Part shown: one piece after another, positions 36,413 through 46,472 of the stretch | Layout: every line of letters begins with the position of its first letter | Numbering within the stretch: the first letter of the stretch is position 1 | NCBI RefSeq assembly: GCF_024171895.1 | Contig: NZ_JAMTCQ010000009.1 | Span: 719,318-783,317 of the forward strand | Origin: Prauserella halophila | GTDB taxonomy: Bacteria; Actinomycetota; Actinomycetes; Mycobacteriales; Pseudonocardiaceae | Direction of reading: 5' to 3' | DNA: 64,000 bases | Notes under the pieces: generated by a model | What the model was told of the DNA's origin: nothing | The model's input: the letters and a program-made list of their open reading frames with translations, nothing else | Database searches by the model: none | Translations under genes and position numbers: made by a program

Positions 36413-37483
36413 TCATACCGCGACGGTGAGCGCCCGCGGGACGCTCCGGAACTCCACCCTGGTGCGTGTTCCGACCAGGTCTCCGTCGACCTGAAAGTTT
36501 ACGGGTTTTTCGGCTTTCACGCAGACGGACGACACATCGTCGTGGCGAATCAGGCGTCCACCTCGGTGTTTGCCCTGTTTCAGGGCCTGCCTGAGGTGGC
36601 GCAACACGGTGGCCATCCCCATGCCACGCAGCCCGAAAAGCCCGAGTCCGGTGTCGAACGAGCTCGTGGTGTTCAGATGCACCGGACGCGGGCCGAGGTA
36701 GCTCCACGGGTCGGTGTTGGACACGAACACGGTCCGCACGTCCGCGGGGTCCTCTCCGGGGACCTCGACACTGATCGCGGGCCTGCCGTGCGGCGGCCTC
36801 AGGTAGGCCGAGACGGCCGTACGGGCATACAGCGCCGGGCTCGTGCGCTTGCCCCGTCTGGCGTCCACTCCTGCGACGACGTCGGCGTCCCAGCCCAGTC
36901 CCGCGTTGAACGTGAACCAGCGACGGCCGCTCGCCACGTCGTCCGCGGGACCGCCCGCATGGGCGGAGGTGCTCCCGCTGTCGGCGACGCCGAGCCCGAC
37001 GCAGCGGGTGGAACTCGTGTCCACGGCGTGCAGCAGGCGGTGAGTGGCTTCGACGGGATCGTGCGGAAGGCCGAGTGCGCGGGCGAAGACGTTCGCGGAA
37101 CCGCCGGGGACGACGCCGAGTATCGGGGCGGGCGGGATCGAGGCGGGCGGGATCGGGGCCGCTGCGCCGGCCTGCGCAGCCGCCCGGGTGACGTCGCCGG
37201 CGTCGTGCACGCCCGCGGACGCATGCCTCGCGGCGCGTCCTGCGCCGTCCATGAGGCCGTTGACGACCTCGTTGACGGTGCCGTCCCCGCCGTGCGCGAC
37301 GACGAGGCCGACGTCGCCGAGCTCACCACGCGCGGCCGAGCGCGCGACGGTCATCGCGTGACCACGATGCTCGGTCTCGACCACGTCGAGCTTCACCTGG
37401 CTGGCGAGGGCGTGCGCCAGCACGTCACGCCCTCCCGGCGAGGTTGCGGTGGCCTGCGGATTCACGACGAGAACTGCGCGCAC
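36413..37483 (-). CDS. Diacylglycerol kinase-type lipid kinase
   Basis: 356 residues. The DAGK catalytic domain starts at MRAVLVVNPQATATSPGGRD. It has GLVVAHGGDGTVNEVVNGLM (GGDGT nucleotide motif), VPGGSANVFARALGLP (usually GGTxN) and GLGWDADVVAGVD. The C-terminal half ends in the conserved NFQVDGDLVG strand. Uses ATP to phosphorylate lipids such as diacylglycerol or related polyketide/lipid alcohols. A Pro/Ala/Ile-rich insert (about 105-120) enlarges the loop before the substrate site. Matches Rv3218 by position next to whiB1. Start ATG 37483. Confidence 0.88.
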   Translation of the reverse strand: MRAVLVVNPQATATSPGGRDVLAHALASQVKLDVVETEHRGHAMTVARSAARGELGDVGLVVAHGGDGTVNEVVNGLMDGAGRAARHASAGVHDAGDVTRAAAQAGAAAPIPPASIPPAPILGVVPGGSANVFARALGLPHDPVEATHRLLHAVDTSSTRCVGLGVADSGSTSAHAGGPADDVASGRRWFTFNAGLGWDADVVAGVDARRGKRTSPALYARTAVSAYLRPPHGRPAISVEVPGEDPADVRTVFVSNTDPWSYLGPRPVHLNTTSSFDTGLGLFGLRGMGMATVLRHLRQALKQGKHRGGRLIRHDDVSSVCVKAEKPVNFQVDGDLVGTRTRVEFRSVPRALTVAV

Positions 37484-37513
37484 TCGTCCAGCGTAGGTGA
37501 AGCGTCAGCCCGT

Positions 37514-37611
37514 TCTCGCCGTGCGCTGCTGTCGCCGTGCGCTGTTCTCGCCGTGCGCTGCTCTCCGCGCGTGCTGCCTCTCTCCGCGCGTGCTGCCTCC
37601 TGCTCGGTCGG
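37514..37611. repeat. Short tandem repeats upstream of the lipid kinase
   Basis: Three copies of TCGCCGTGCGCTG plus variable trinucleotides, then two copies of TCCGCGCGTGCTGCCTC. Period 16-19 bases. It lies just upstream of the reverse-strand kinase start. Confidence 0.75.
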
Positions 37612-37775
37612 CGAACGTGTCGACTTCCGCCGTGACGAGTGCACCCCGGACGACCACCGGCTCATCGACGACACCTCGAATCCTTGCCCCGATGGTGGGC
37701 GGCGGAAAACGGCCGTCCGGGTGGCATACCATCGAAACCGTTCACGCACGGTCACATCCGAGGGAGGGCCCGCTC

Positions 37776-38246
37776 GTGGCGCTCGCCGACAAGATCTCGC
37801 CCGCGCCCCGCGAAGTCCGGTACGCGGGGCTGCTGACGGCACTGCCGGGCTTCGCACTCGTCGCGATCGGAATCCTGCTCGCGGTCACCGGCAGGAGTCC
37901 CGATCTGGTCGCCGAAGTGAGTTACTACCTGGTGCTCGGTGTCGCGGTGCTGGCTTGCGCAGCCGGACTGCTGTTCGGCAAGACCTGGGCGCGGTCGCCG
38001 TCGCTCGTGGTCGCGCTGATCCTCGTGGGTGTCGGCTGGTACGCCGCAGGTCCGTCGGACCAGTCCGTGTTCGGCGTGCCCATCATGATCGCCGGGATTG
38101 CCGTGGTGGTGCTGCTGTTCCGCCGGGACTCGCGTGCGTGGGTGCTCGGCCAGCGGCCGGAGGAGACCGAGGAGGAGGCTGCCCGGCGCGGCGGTGTGTC
38201 CGGGCGTGCGGCCGAGCGGGAACACGACGAGCCCGACGAGCGCTGA
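37776..38246 (+). CDS. Small integral membrane protein (Rv3217c-like)
   Basis: 156 residues from GTG 37776, after GAGGGAGGG. Four hydrophobic segments: about 18-38, 48-66, 73-90 and 97-115, separated by short loops, then an acidic/Arg C-terminal tail (EETEEEAARRGG) in the cytoplasm. No catalytic residues stand out and function is unknown. Position between the DAGK and GNAT genes matches Rv3217c of M. tuberculosis. Confidence 0.75.
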   Translation: MALADKISPAPREVRYAGLLTALPGFALVAIGILLAVTGRSPDLVAEVSYYLVLGVAVLACAAGLLFGKTWARSPSLVVALILVGVGWYAAGPSDQSVFGVPIMIAGIAVVVLLFRRDSRAWVLGQRPEETEEEAARRGGVSGRAAEREHDEPDER

Positions 38247-38335
38247 CGGGCCCCTGACAGCACTGACGGGCCCTGACAGGCCTGACAGCCCTGACGGGGC
38301 CTGATGCGCCCGACCGGCGCTGGCCAACCCGTCAG
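38247..38335. repeat. Irregular CTGACGGGCC repeats after the membrane-protein gene
   Basis: CCTGACGGGCC-like units recur about six times with spacing of 9-14 bases, beginning at the stop of the membrane-protein gene. They look like slippage-derived noncoding sequence between convergent genes. Confidence 0.65.
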
Positions 38336-38361
38336 CGCTGACGAGCCCGCCGAGTGGAGCG

Positions 38362-38880
38362 TCAGTTCGCCTCGTTCGCCAGTGCCCGCAGCGGGGTGTC
38401 GGCGAGGCGGTAGACGGTCCATTCGTCCATGGCCTCGGCCTCCAGCGACTCGTAGAACGCCCGCGCCGGATTCCAGTTCAGGACCCACCATTCGAGGCGC
38501 GCATAGCCCCGGTCGACGCATTCGGCGGCCAACGCGGCGAGCAGTGCCTTGCCGAGGCCGGAGCCGCGGTGCTCGGGGCGGACGAACAGATCCTCGAGGT
38601 AGATCCCGTGCACCCCGCGCCAGGTCGAGAAGTTGAGAAACCACAGCGCGAATCCCACGACCTCGCCGTCGGCCTCCGCGACGTGACCGTAGAGCGCGGG
38701 CTTGTCCGCGAACAGCGCGGTGTGCAGCTGCCCGGAAGTCAGGTGGCACTCCTGCGGGGCCTGCTCGTATTCGGCGAGTGCGTGGACGAGGTCGACGACG
38801 GCGTCGAGGTCGTCGGTGCGGATTCTGCGGATCGTCATGGCTTCGAGCTTCGCATTGCCGGCGGAGGGCTCGTCGGTCAC
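38362..38880 (-). CDS. GNAT-family N-acetyltransferase (Rv3216-like)
   Basis: 172 residues from GTG 38880; ATG 38838 (MTIRRIRTDD) is an equally plausible shorter start. The acetyl-CoA pyrophosphate loop is RPEHRGSGLGKALLAAL, preceded by IYLEDLFV and followed by EWWVLNWNPARAFYESL, the pattern of spermidine/diamine N-acetyltransferase-like GNATs. Substrate unknown. Convergent with the membrane-protein gene and 24 bases from the phosphatase gene, same direction. Confidence 0.85.
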   Translation of the reverse strand: MTDEPSAGNAKLEAMTIRRIRTDDLDAVVDLVHALAEYEQAPQECHLTSGQLHTALFADKPALYGHVAEADGEVVGFALWFLNFSTWRGVHGIYLEDLFVRPEHRGSGLGKALLAALAAECVDRGYARLEWWVLNWNPARAFYESLEAEAMDEWTVYRLADTPLRALANEAN

Positions 38881-38904
38881 GGGTCCGGCAGGATCGGGGC
38901 GGGG

Positions 38905-39495
38905 TCAGGTCGGCGGGACGTTGAGGTGGCGGATCTGCGGAGCACCGCGGTCGTAGCCGAGTGCGGAGATGCTCGCCGGGTCGACGCGGAAGCCTTCGCC
39001 GATCGCCACGTCGAGGCCGAGCCAGCGGGCGATCAGTACCCGGCTGAAGTGGCCGTGACCGATGAGCACGACGTCGCCGTCGGTCAGTGCCGCCGTGGCG
39101 CGCTCGAGAACGCGGTCGCCGCGTGCGGCGACCCGGGAAGGTGTTTCGCCGCTCGGGGCACCGTCGGTCCACAGTGTCCAGTCGGGAACAGTGCGCCGAA
39201 TCTGCTCACTCGTGATGCCCTCGTACTCGCCGTAGTCCCATTCGCAGAGTTCGTCAGAGGTCTCGTCGACGTCGATGCCGGCCAGCCGTGCGGTCTCCCG
39301 TGCGCGCGTGCGCGGGCTGCACAGTACGAGGGCGGGGGCGCCGCCGCCGTGCAGGACGGCGTAGGTGCGGCCCGCAGCGTGGGCCTGGCGTTCGCCGATG
39401 CCGGTCAGCGGCACATCGGTGTGGCTGGTGTGCTTGCCCACGGCGGACCATTCGGTCTGGCCGTGCCGGAGGAGCAGGATCGAGTGTTCGGACAC
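38905..39495 (-). CDS. Histidine phosphatase family protein (Rv3214 / Gpm2-like)
   Basis: 196 residues from GTG 39495. Catalytic LLLRHGQTEW (His phospho-acceptor) lies near residue 11; second Arg in SPRTRARETA, Glu in CEWDYGEYEG, second His in VLIGHGHFSRVL. M. tuberculosis Rv3214, named gpm2 but shown to be an acid phosphatase, has the same motifs and neighbourhood, so a broad phosphatase rather than a mutase is likely. Followed 24 bases on by the GNAT gene; probably co-transcribed. Confidence 0.88.
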   Translation of the reverse strand: MSEHSILLLRHGQTEWSAVGKHTSHTDVPLTGIGERQAHAAGRTYAVLHGGGAPALVLCSPRTRARETARLAGIDVDETSDELCEWDYGEYEGITSEQIRRTVPDWTLWTDGAPSGETPSRVAARGDRVLERATAALTDGDVVLIGHGHFSRVLIARWLGLDVAIGEGFRVDPASISALGYDRGAPQIRHLNVPPT

Positions 39496-39544
39496 GGGGG
39501 AACCGTATCCCGGCGAGTCGGTTACCGGTGAGTAATATGCGGGT

Positions 39545-40048
39545 ATGACTTCTCAGGACGTGGCGAGCCCGGCGACGAACCCGACCTATGCGATGTGGCG
39601 GAAGCTGTCCGGTTCGGCGATCGGCAAGGGTGTGTTCTCCGCTGCGCTGTGCCTGCGCGTGCCGTACTTCGGCTCGGTGTTGCCGAGGGTGCGGGACATG
39701 CGGCCGGGCCGGTGCGAGGTGGCGGCCCCGAAGTGGTGGGGTGTGCACAATCACCTCTCGACCTTCCACGCGATCGCCGCCTGCAATCTCGCCGAGATCG
39801 CGATGGGCATGCTCGCCGAGGCGACGGTTCCGACGACGCACCGGTGGATTCCGAAGGGGATGTCGGTGTCGTACGTCGCGAAGGCCGGGACGTCGCTGAC
39901 GGCGGTGGCCGAACTGCCGGAGCTGCCGCAGCTGCCGGACGCCGGTGACGACGGCGTCGAGGTGCTCGTTCCGGTCGTCGTCCGGGACAAGTCCGGGCAG
40001 ACGGTCGTCACTGCCGACATCACCGTATGGGTCACGTCGCGGAAGTGA
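39545..40048 (+). CDS. Hotdog-fold protein (DUF4442-like, thioesterase superfamily)
   Basis: 167 residues starting MTSQDVASPATNPTYAMWRKLS. The hotdog core has GRCEVAAPKWWGVHNHLSTFHAIAACNLAEIAMGML, with the long central helix and HN/H residues expected of PaaI/DUF4442 proteins. It ends in strands VLVPVVVRDKSGQTVVTADITVWV. Members hydrolyse or bind acyl-CoA, but the substrate is unknown and catalysis unproven. Divergent from the phosphatase with about 49 bases between starts. Confidence 0.8.
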   Translation: MTSQDVASPATNPTYAMWRKLSGSAIGKGVFSAALCLRVPYFGSVLPRVRDMRPGRCEVAAPKWWGVHNHLSTFHAIAACNLAEIAMGMLAEATVPTTHRWIPKGMSVSYVAKAGTSLTAVAELPELPQLPDAGDDGVEVLVPVVVRDKSGQTVVTADITVWVTSRK

Positions 40049-40208
40049 CCCGAGTCGCGGCGCCGGGCCGGCCGGTAGGTGTGCGTGCCCGGTTCGTCCC
40101 GGGGCGAGCCCGAGGGACGTTGTTGGCGCTCGGTCATTAATCCGACGGGGTGAAGTTCGATCGCTATGCGAAACATTCTCGCGTTATTGGTTGTCTACTC
40201 GCAGGTAG

Positions 40209-41846
<1,638 letters not shown>

Positions 41847-41867
41847 ACGCCGTCGGGCCGCGGGGTG

Positions 41868-41921
41868 CTTGATGCCCCCAAGGGCACCTTCGGGGCGTTG
41901 AACGCCCCGAATTCTCCCCTG
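41868..41921. repeat. Dispersed intergenic repeat, copy c (inverted relative to copy a)
   Basis: On the minus strand it matches copy a over about 40 bases with few differences, including the GGGGCG-loop-CGCCCC palindrome and the core. It begins 22 bases after the cholesterol oxidase stop and may double as its terminator. Confidence 0.8.
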
Positions 41922-42057
41922 ATCAAGCCTGGCGACGCAGAACCTGCTCCTCAGGTAGCGGCGAGCAACGGGTGGGCAGCCCGATCTCCCGTTGGGCCGT
42001 CCGCTCGGCGGCATGTGAGTCGAGTGCGACGGGAACGATCGTGAGGGGAACGATTGG

Positions 42058-42147
42058 GGCTCCCGCCCGCCGGCCCGGCCACCGCCCCTCATCGCCACGC
42101 TGACGCGTGGCTGTGTTCGATGCCCCCATGGTGCCCTTCGGGGCGTC
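42058..42147. repeat. Longer dispersed repeat (copy d)
   Basis: About 90 bases homologous to 48115-48203, sharing CCACCGCCCCTCA, CGTGGCTGTGTT and the core GGTGCCCTT near its end. The end runs into the stop codon of rmlC, as copy a does with the oxidoreductase gene. Confidence 0.8.
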
Positions 42148-42757
42148 AGGCAGGTGCGTCGGCGCTCAGCTCTGCGTAGCGGGCGAGGCAGTCCTCGTAG
42201 CGAGGCAGCAGACCGGAGTCGCGGGCCTCGGCGAGTGACGGGGCGGTGCGGTCCTTGTCGGACAGGACGTACTCGACGTCGTCGGGCCACGGCAGGCCGA
42301 GCTCCGGGTCGAGCGGGTCGATGCCGTGCTCGGCGGACGGGTTGTACGAGGTCGAGCACAGGTACGACATCACCGTGTCGTCCTCGAGCGCGATGAAACC
42401 GTGCCCGAGCCCTTCCGCGACGTAGACACCGCGGTAGGTCCGGCTGTCGAGCGTCACGGTGTCCCATGTGCCGAACGTGGGTGAACCCGTGCGCAGGTCC
42501 ACGACGACGTCGAGCAGCGAGCCCTTCGGGCAGTAGACGTACTTGCCCTGGCCCGGCGGTACGTCGGTGAAGTGGATACCGCGGATCGTTCCGCGCCGGG
42601 ACACGCTGTGGTTGGTCTGCGCCACCGTCATCGGATGCCCGACGGCTCCGAGGAACGTCGGCTCCTGGAACGGCGCGGTGAACAGGCCGCGTTCGTCACC
42701 GAAGACAGGCGGGGTGAACTCCACGGCGTGCGGGACGGCCAGCGTGCGGGCTTCCAT
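42146..42757 (-). CDS. rmlC: dTDP-4-dehydrorhamnose 3,5-epimerase family protein
   Basis: 203 residues. Cupin epimerase converting dTDP-4-keto-6-deoxyglucose toward dTDP-L-rhamnose or related deoxysugars. Motifs: VFGDERGLFTAPFQEPTFL, NHSVSRRGTIRGIHFTDVPPGQGKYVYC (His of RGIHF is catalytic; Lys in GKYVYC), VAEGLGHGFIALED, CSTSYNPSAEHGIDPLDPELGLPWP. Standard length is about 180-205. The neighbourhood has no other rml gene, so it may serve a specialised deoxysugar rather than cell-wall rhamnose. ATG 42757. Confidence 0.9.
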   Translation of the reverse strand: MEARTLAVPHAVEFTPPVFGDERGLFTAPFQEPTFLGAVGHPMTVAQTNHSVSRRGTIRGIHFTDVPPGQGKYVYCPKGSLLDVVVDLRTGSPTFGTWDTVTLDSRTYRGVYVAEGLGHGFIALEDDTVMSYLCSTSYNPSAEHGIDPLDPELGLPWPDDVEYVLSDKDRTAPSLAEARDSGLLPRYEDCLARYAELSADAPA

Positions 42758-43124
42758 ACTTGAATCGTAGGCAGTGGCGCGGAGCGCCTCCGGTTGGGCG
42801 GTGGCGGGAGACGGTCGGGCCTTGGGCAGTGGCGCGACAGGCGTGCTCGGACGCCACCCAAGCCGGACGTCCGTCTTGCTATTGGTGACGTGACCTGCGA
42901 AAACGAGTCGATTCCTGTGATCCGGGCCGCACCGGGCGGCTGACCGGGAGTGAAGATGTCACACTGGACGAACCGCCGCGTCCGCGGCTACGCCTGAACC
43001 AAGGGCCTTATGACGGACACCTTGCCGGCAGACGGTGCTACCGCACCGAGTCGCCGGGAACAAGGAGCCCACGAGCTGGCGGAGTGCCCGCCGGCAGTTC
43101 CCTTTTTCAGCCCTGGAGATAGAC
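42758..43124 (+). promoter_or_regulatory. Structured leader region upstream of the malic enzyme gene
   Basis: 367 bases between divergent rmlC and the malic enzyme gene. From about 42960 the plus strand holds nested complementary segments: CGGTGC/GCACCG (43034-43047), CCGGC/GCCGG around it, and a terminator-like hairpin at 43056-43107 just before the gene. It does not match a riboswitch class I can name. Promoters for both genes must be in the distal half. Confidence 0.45.
43056..43107 (+). terminator. Candidate transcription attenuator before the malic enzyme gene
   Basis: Inner stem GCTGGCGG/CCGCCGGC (43075-43082 with 43088-43095, one G-U pair), outer stem GGGAAC/GTTCCC (43056-43061 with 43097-43102), immediately followed by TTTTT at 43103-43107. 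T-runs are rare here. It sits 18 bases before the GTG, where termination would block expression. Confidence 0.5.
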
Positions 43125-44291
43125 GTGTCCCAAGCTCAGGTGAGTGACGACGACATCTACGGCGGACACGAGGGCGGCAAGCTCTCGGTGTCGGCCACCC
43201 GCCCCATCACGCAGGCGCGTGACCTGTCCATCGCCTACACCCCCGGGGTGGCGAAGGTCAGCCGCGCCATCGAGCAGGAGCCTGCTCTCGCGAAGCGCTA
43301 CACGTGGGCGGACCGGCTCGTGGCGGTGGTCAGCGACGGCTCGGCGGTACTCGGACTCGGCGATATCGGCGCGAGCGCATCGCTGCCGGTCATGGAAGGC
43401 AAGTCGGTCCTGTTCAAGACGTTCGCCGGGCTGGACTCGATCCCGCTCGTGCTGGACACCAGCGACGTCGACGAGATCGTCGAGACCCTGGTGCGCATGC
43501 GCCCTTCGTTCGGCGCGGTCAACCTGGAGGACGTGTCGGCGCCGCGGTGCTTCGAGCTCGAGGACAAGCTCAAGGAAGCGCTGGACTGCCCGGTCATGCA
43601 CGACGACCAGCACGGCACGGCCATCGTGGTGCTCGCAGCATTGCGCGGTGCGAACCTGGTGACCGGCCGGGACATCGCCGACCAGCGGGTGGTGATCTCC
43701 GGCGCGGGCGCCGCGGGCGTGGCGTGCGCGAAGATCCTGCAGGCCGCGGGGGTCGGTGACGTGACGGTGCTCGACTCGCGCGGGATCATCCACACCGGCC
43801 GCGACAATCTCAACGCGATCAAGGCCGAGCTCGCCGAAACGACCAACCAGGCGGGCCTGAGCGGCGGGATCGACGAGGCCATGGCCGGTGCGGACGTGTT
43901 CATCGGGCTCTCGAGCGCGACGATCGACGAGAATCTGCTCGCGACGATGGCGCCGGAACCGGTGGTGTTCGCACTGTCCAATCCGGACCCGGAAGTGCAC
44001 CCGGAGCTTGCGGCGAAGTACGCGTCCGTCGTGGCCACCGGTCGCAGCGACTTCCCGAATCAGATCAACAACGTGCTGGCCTTCCCCGGTGTCTTCCGCG
44101 GAGCGCTCGACGCCGGCGCGCGAGCGATCACCGAGAACATGAAGCTCGCGGCGGCGGAGGCGATCGTGTCGGTGGCCGCCGACGAGCTGTCGGCCGACCG
44201 CATCGTGCCGAGTCCGCTCGACCCGAGGGTCGCCGAGGAGGTGGCGACCGCGGTCGCCAAGGCAGCAGAGGACGACGGCGTCGTCGCCTGA
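43125..44291 (+). CDS. NAD(P)-dependent malic enzyme (short bacterial form)
   Basis: 388 residues from GTG 43125, after GGAGAT. Decarboxylates malate to pyruvate, linking the TCA cycle and gluconeogenesis. N-terminal SIAYTPGVAKVSRAI (catalytic Tyr), GLGDIGASASLPVMEGKSVLFKTFAGLDSIP (catalytic Lys), FGAVNLEDVSAPRCFELED and CPVMHDDQHGTAIVVLAAL (metal Asp), then the Rossmann motif VISGAGAAGVACAKIL. The C-terminus has FALSNPDPEVHPELAAKYASVVATGRSDFPNQINN-like family signature. Lacks the phosphotransacetylase-like half of long MaeB. Cofactor choice is not decidable by eye. Preceded by a structured leader with a possible attenuator. Confidence 0.92.
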   Translation: MSQAQVSDDDIYGGHEGGKLSVSATRPITQARDLSIAYTPGVAKVSRAIEQEPALAKRYTWADRLVAVVSDGSAVLGLGDIGASASLPVMEGKSVLFKTFAGLDSIPLVLDTSDVDEIVETLVRMRPSFGAVNLEDVSAPRCFELEDKLKEALDCPVMHDDQHGTAIVVLAALRGANLVTGRDIADQRVVISGAGAAGVACAKILQAAGVGDVTVLDSRGIIHTGRDNLNAIKAELAETTNQAGLSGGIDEAMAGADVFIGLSSATIDENLLATMAPEPVVFALSNPDPEVHPELAAKYASVVATGRSDFPNQINNVLAFPGVFRGALDAGARAITENMKLAAAEAIVSVAADELSADRIVPSPLDPRVAEEVATAVAKAAEDDGVVA

Positions 44292-44317
44292 CGATCACGC
44301 TTCTTTTCCGCACGCGC

Positions 44318-44357
44318 GACGGCCGTGCTCACGGATCACACCGTGGGCACGGCCGTC
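44318..44357. terminator. Bidirectional terminator between malic enzyme and BpsA-like genes
   Basis: 17-base stem (44318-44334 with 44341-44357) with one G-U pair and a six-base loop ATCACA, between convergent genes. Confidence 0.85.
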
Positions 44358-44375
44358 GTATGCGGTAGCGGCTCG

Positions 44376-45803
44376 TCAATCGGCGAGCTCGTCGCGGACC
44401 TCGGCGACGCGGTGGCGAGGCAGGTCGATGAGCCGGTCGCCTGCCACGTCGTCGGGTGCGTCCGGCCAGGTGTTGCCCAGCCGTCCGTGTGCCCGCGTGA
44501 GCACGGCCCGCGCCGCCGCGTCGGTGTGGCCGGTCGCACTGGCCGGTGGTTCGGCGACCACCACGGCGTGTGTGTTGTCCGGCGTGCTGCGCAGCAGGCG
44601 GAGGCGGTACTTCGGCCCGATCAGGCCGGTGAGTGCGCGCTGCGACACGGCGTCGGCGAGGTCCGGATGCGAGTTCGGCAGCAACACCGCCACGCGGTCG
44701 GCGTTGACGGCCAACAGCGTGCGCAGGAGCCACGGACCGGGGTCCGCACCGAGGTCGATCGCGACGGCCGTGCCGGGTTTCGTCGTGATCGGTTTCGTCC
44801 AGTCGGCCCCGCGCTCCTCGACGTCCAGGCCGTTCTGGCCCGCGATGCCCCGCAGCGCGGTCAGCAGTTCGGTCGTGGTCTCGCCGGCCTCGAGGGACTG
44901 TGCACCGCGCGTGTAGATCGTCTGCTTGCTGGTCTTTCTGCCGCCCTTGCGTGCCTTCGTCGTGGGCTGGCAGACGTAGAGGTCTGCCGCGCTGCCGATC
45001 GCCTGCGCGCCGCTGTAGCGGTGGAAACCGGGCACGATCGATTCGAAGGCCAGCCCCAGGCCGACGAGAGCGCGCTGGGTGCGGTGGCCGAGGGCCGGAT
45101 GCCGGGGGCTGTAGCCGTAGGCGAGCACCAGCCTGCCCGCGGGCGGGTCGTCGAGACACTCGAGCCCGCGCGTGGCGAACAGAGCCATGCCCTCCGGGGT
45201 GTACGGCGGGTCGCTGAACACGATGTCGGCCTTGCCCATCACCGATAGCGGGAGGCCGAACCGCAGGTCGGCGTGGACGGTCCGGATCGTACGGGAGCTC
45301 TGCCGGTCGACGTAGTCGAGAATGCGGTCGTCGACGTCGATCACGGTCAGGTCGGCCTCGGGACGCAGTGCACGCACCGCCAGTGCCGTGAGGTCGTGAT
45401 CGCCGAGGAACGTCAGCCGGGTGCTGCGCAGGTCGTAGTGCTCGTCGAGCCAGCGGGCGCGGCGTACGACCGTGTCGGCGGTGGCCTGCACGTGGTCGAG
45501 TGCCGGCAGCGGCGGCGGTACGTGCGCGATGTGCCGCGCGACCTCCGTCTCGAGCCCGTCGGTCGCGTGCGGGCTGCCCGCCTGCTCCCGGTGGGCCTCG
45601 ACGACGTCGGGGCGCAGCCGTACGAGGTCGCCGTCGCGTTCGAGGTCGTCACCGAAGGCCTGGAGCAGTTCCTCGACCGTGCGCCGCGGAGCGGCCAGTT
45701 CGCGCACGAGGTCGTCGAACAGCCAGCTGCGCTCGGCCAGTAACGCGATGGCGTATCGCAGCGACTTCGCGTCCACGCCGAACACCTGACGCACCGAATT
45801 CAT
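44376..45803 (-). CDS. Bis-aminopropyl spermidine synthase family protein (BpsA-like methyltransferase fold)
   Basis: 475 residues. The N-terminal part is a winged-helix-like domain (about 1-90, VEELLQAFGDDLERDG). The central part is a Rossmann fold with LTFLGDHDLTALAVRAL, VIDVDDRILDYV and DIVFSDPPYTPEGMALF, the DPPY motif typical of the branched-chain polyamine synthase A C-terminal family. A further C-terminal domain of about 190 residues follows. In thermophiles BpsA transfers aminopropyl groups; in mesophilic actinobacteria the role is unknown, and nucleic-acid methylation is possible from DPPY. Convergent with the malic enzyme gene. ATG 45803. Confidence 0.75.
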   Translation of the reverse strand: MNSVRQVFGVDAKSLRYAIALLAERSWLFDDLVRELAAPRRTVEELLQAFGDDLERDGDLVRLRPDVVEAHREQAGSPHATDGLETEVARHIAHVPPPLPALDHVQATADTVVRRARWLDEHYDLRSTRLTFLGDHDLTALAVRALRPEADLTVIDVDDRILDYVDRQSSRTIRTVHADLRFGLPLSVMGKADIVFSDPPYTPEGMALFATRGLECLDDPPAGRLVLAYGYSPRHPALGHRTQRALVGLGLAFESIVPGFHRYSGAQAIGSAADLYVCQPTTKARKGGRKTSKQTIYTRGAQSLEAGETTTELLTALRGIAGQNGLDVEERGADWTKPITTKPGTAVAIDLGADPGPWLLRTLLAVNADRVAVLLPNSHPDLADAVSQRALTGLIGPKYRLRLLRSTPDNTHAVVVAEPPASATGHTDAAARAVLTRAHGRLGNTWPDAPDDVAGDRLIDLPRHRVAEVRDELAD

Positions 45804-46472
45804 GGTGCCTACCCTATGGCTCGGAGGTCGCGGCTTCGTCAGGACCGGTGGTTACGCGCGGTCGAGGTGCTGTCGCAGTCCGCCACGGAGCTGGCGGTAC
45901 GGGGAGGGACAGGCCGCAGGGCGCGACGCCGGGGGTCCGTGCGCCGGGTTCGAGCCGGGAACGCATTATCGAACTTCTGATCGATGTCAAGGGGTTTCGG
46001 CAGGGGGTTGGAGCAGCTGTGGGCGCTGTTCGGAGTCGAGTCCGGTCGGTCGAGTAGGCACGAGCACTGACGGAATGTGACCACGCGGTCGTGGTTGTGG
46101 CCGCGTTTCGGAGTGGCCGCGTGCGAGGTTCCGAGGTTCGACGGGCGAGGTGCCGTACCGGCGCGGCAGGGGTGCCGGTTCCGTCGTGAACCTCCTGCTA
46201 CGACCTCAATTCCAGACGTTAGTTCCAGACGTTCGGATGGGTCCGAACGAATGGTCCTGACGATCCGGTGCAACGGAAATCGCACTTCCCGGTCACAACT
46301 TGGAACCATTCTCCACGAAGAAGTGGACCATCGTGTCGCAGGTATTGCTGCAAACGGAGCAGCAATACGACTTTGGTTGCATATTTTTTGAAAACTACAG
46401 GCGATTTGTTCTCGCTACGGTCTCGACACCGTCTCGGTTATTCCGGACAAAGCTCGAGCGGAAGGGACAAAC
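45804..46472. other. 669-bp intergenic region upstream of the subtilase gene
   Basis: Short frames on both strands have poor codon use and no recognisable motifs, so I call it noncoding. The right half is markedly AT-rich, including TTGCATATTTTTTGAAAAC around 46377-46395, likely promoter sequence for the protease. A direct-plus-inverted repeat lies at 46210-46248. Confidence 0.5.
46210..46248. promoter_or_regulatory. Direct and inverted repeats, candidate operator for the subtilase gene
   Basis: TTCCAGACGTT occurs twice (46210-46220 and 46223-46233) with two bases between. The second copy runs into an inverted repeat GTTCGGA-TGGG-TCCGAAC (46231-46248). It lies about 225 bases upstream of the gene. 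No regulator is identified. Confidence 0.5.

Noticed and set aside
41868-42147. Repeat cluster as a CRISPR array
   Set aside because: Only two related units with different spacing and orientation, no regular spacers and no cas genes.
46077-46391. 104-codon forward frame upstream of the subtilase
   Set aside because: Poor third-position GC, no ribosome site and no recognisable feature; overlaps probable promoter sequence.
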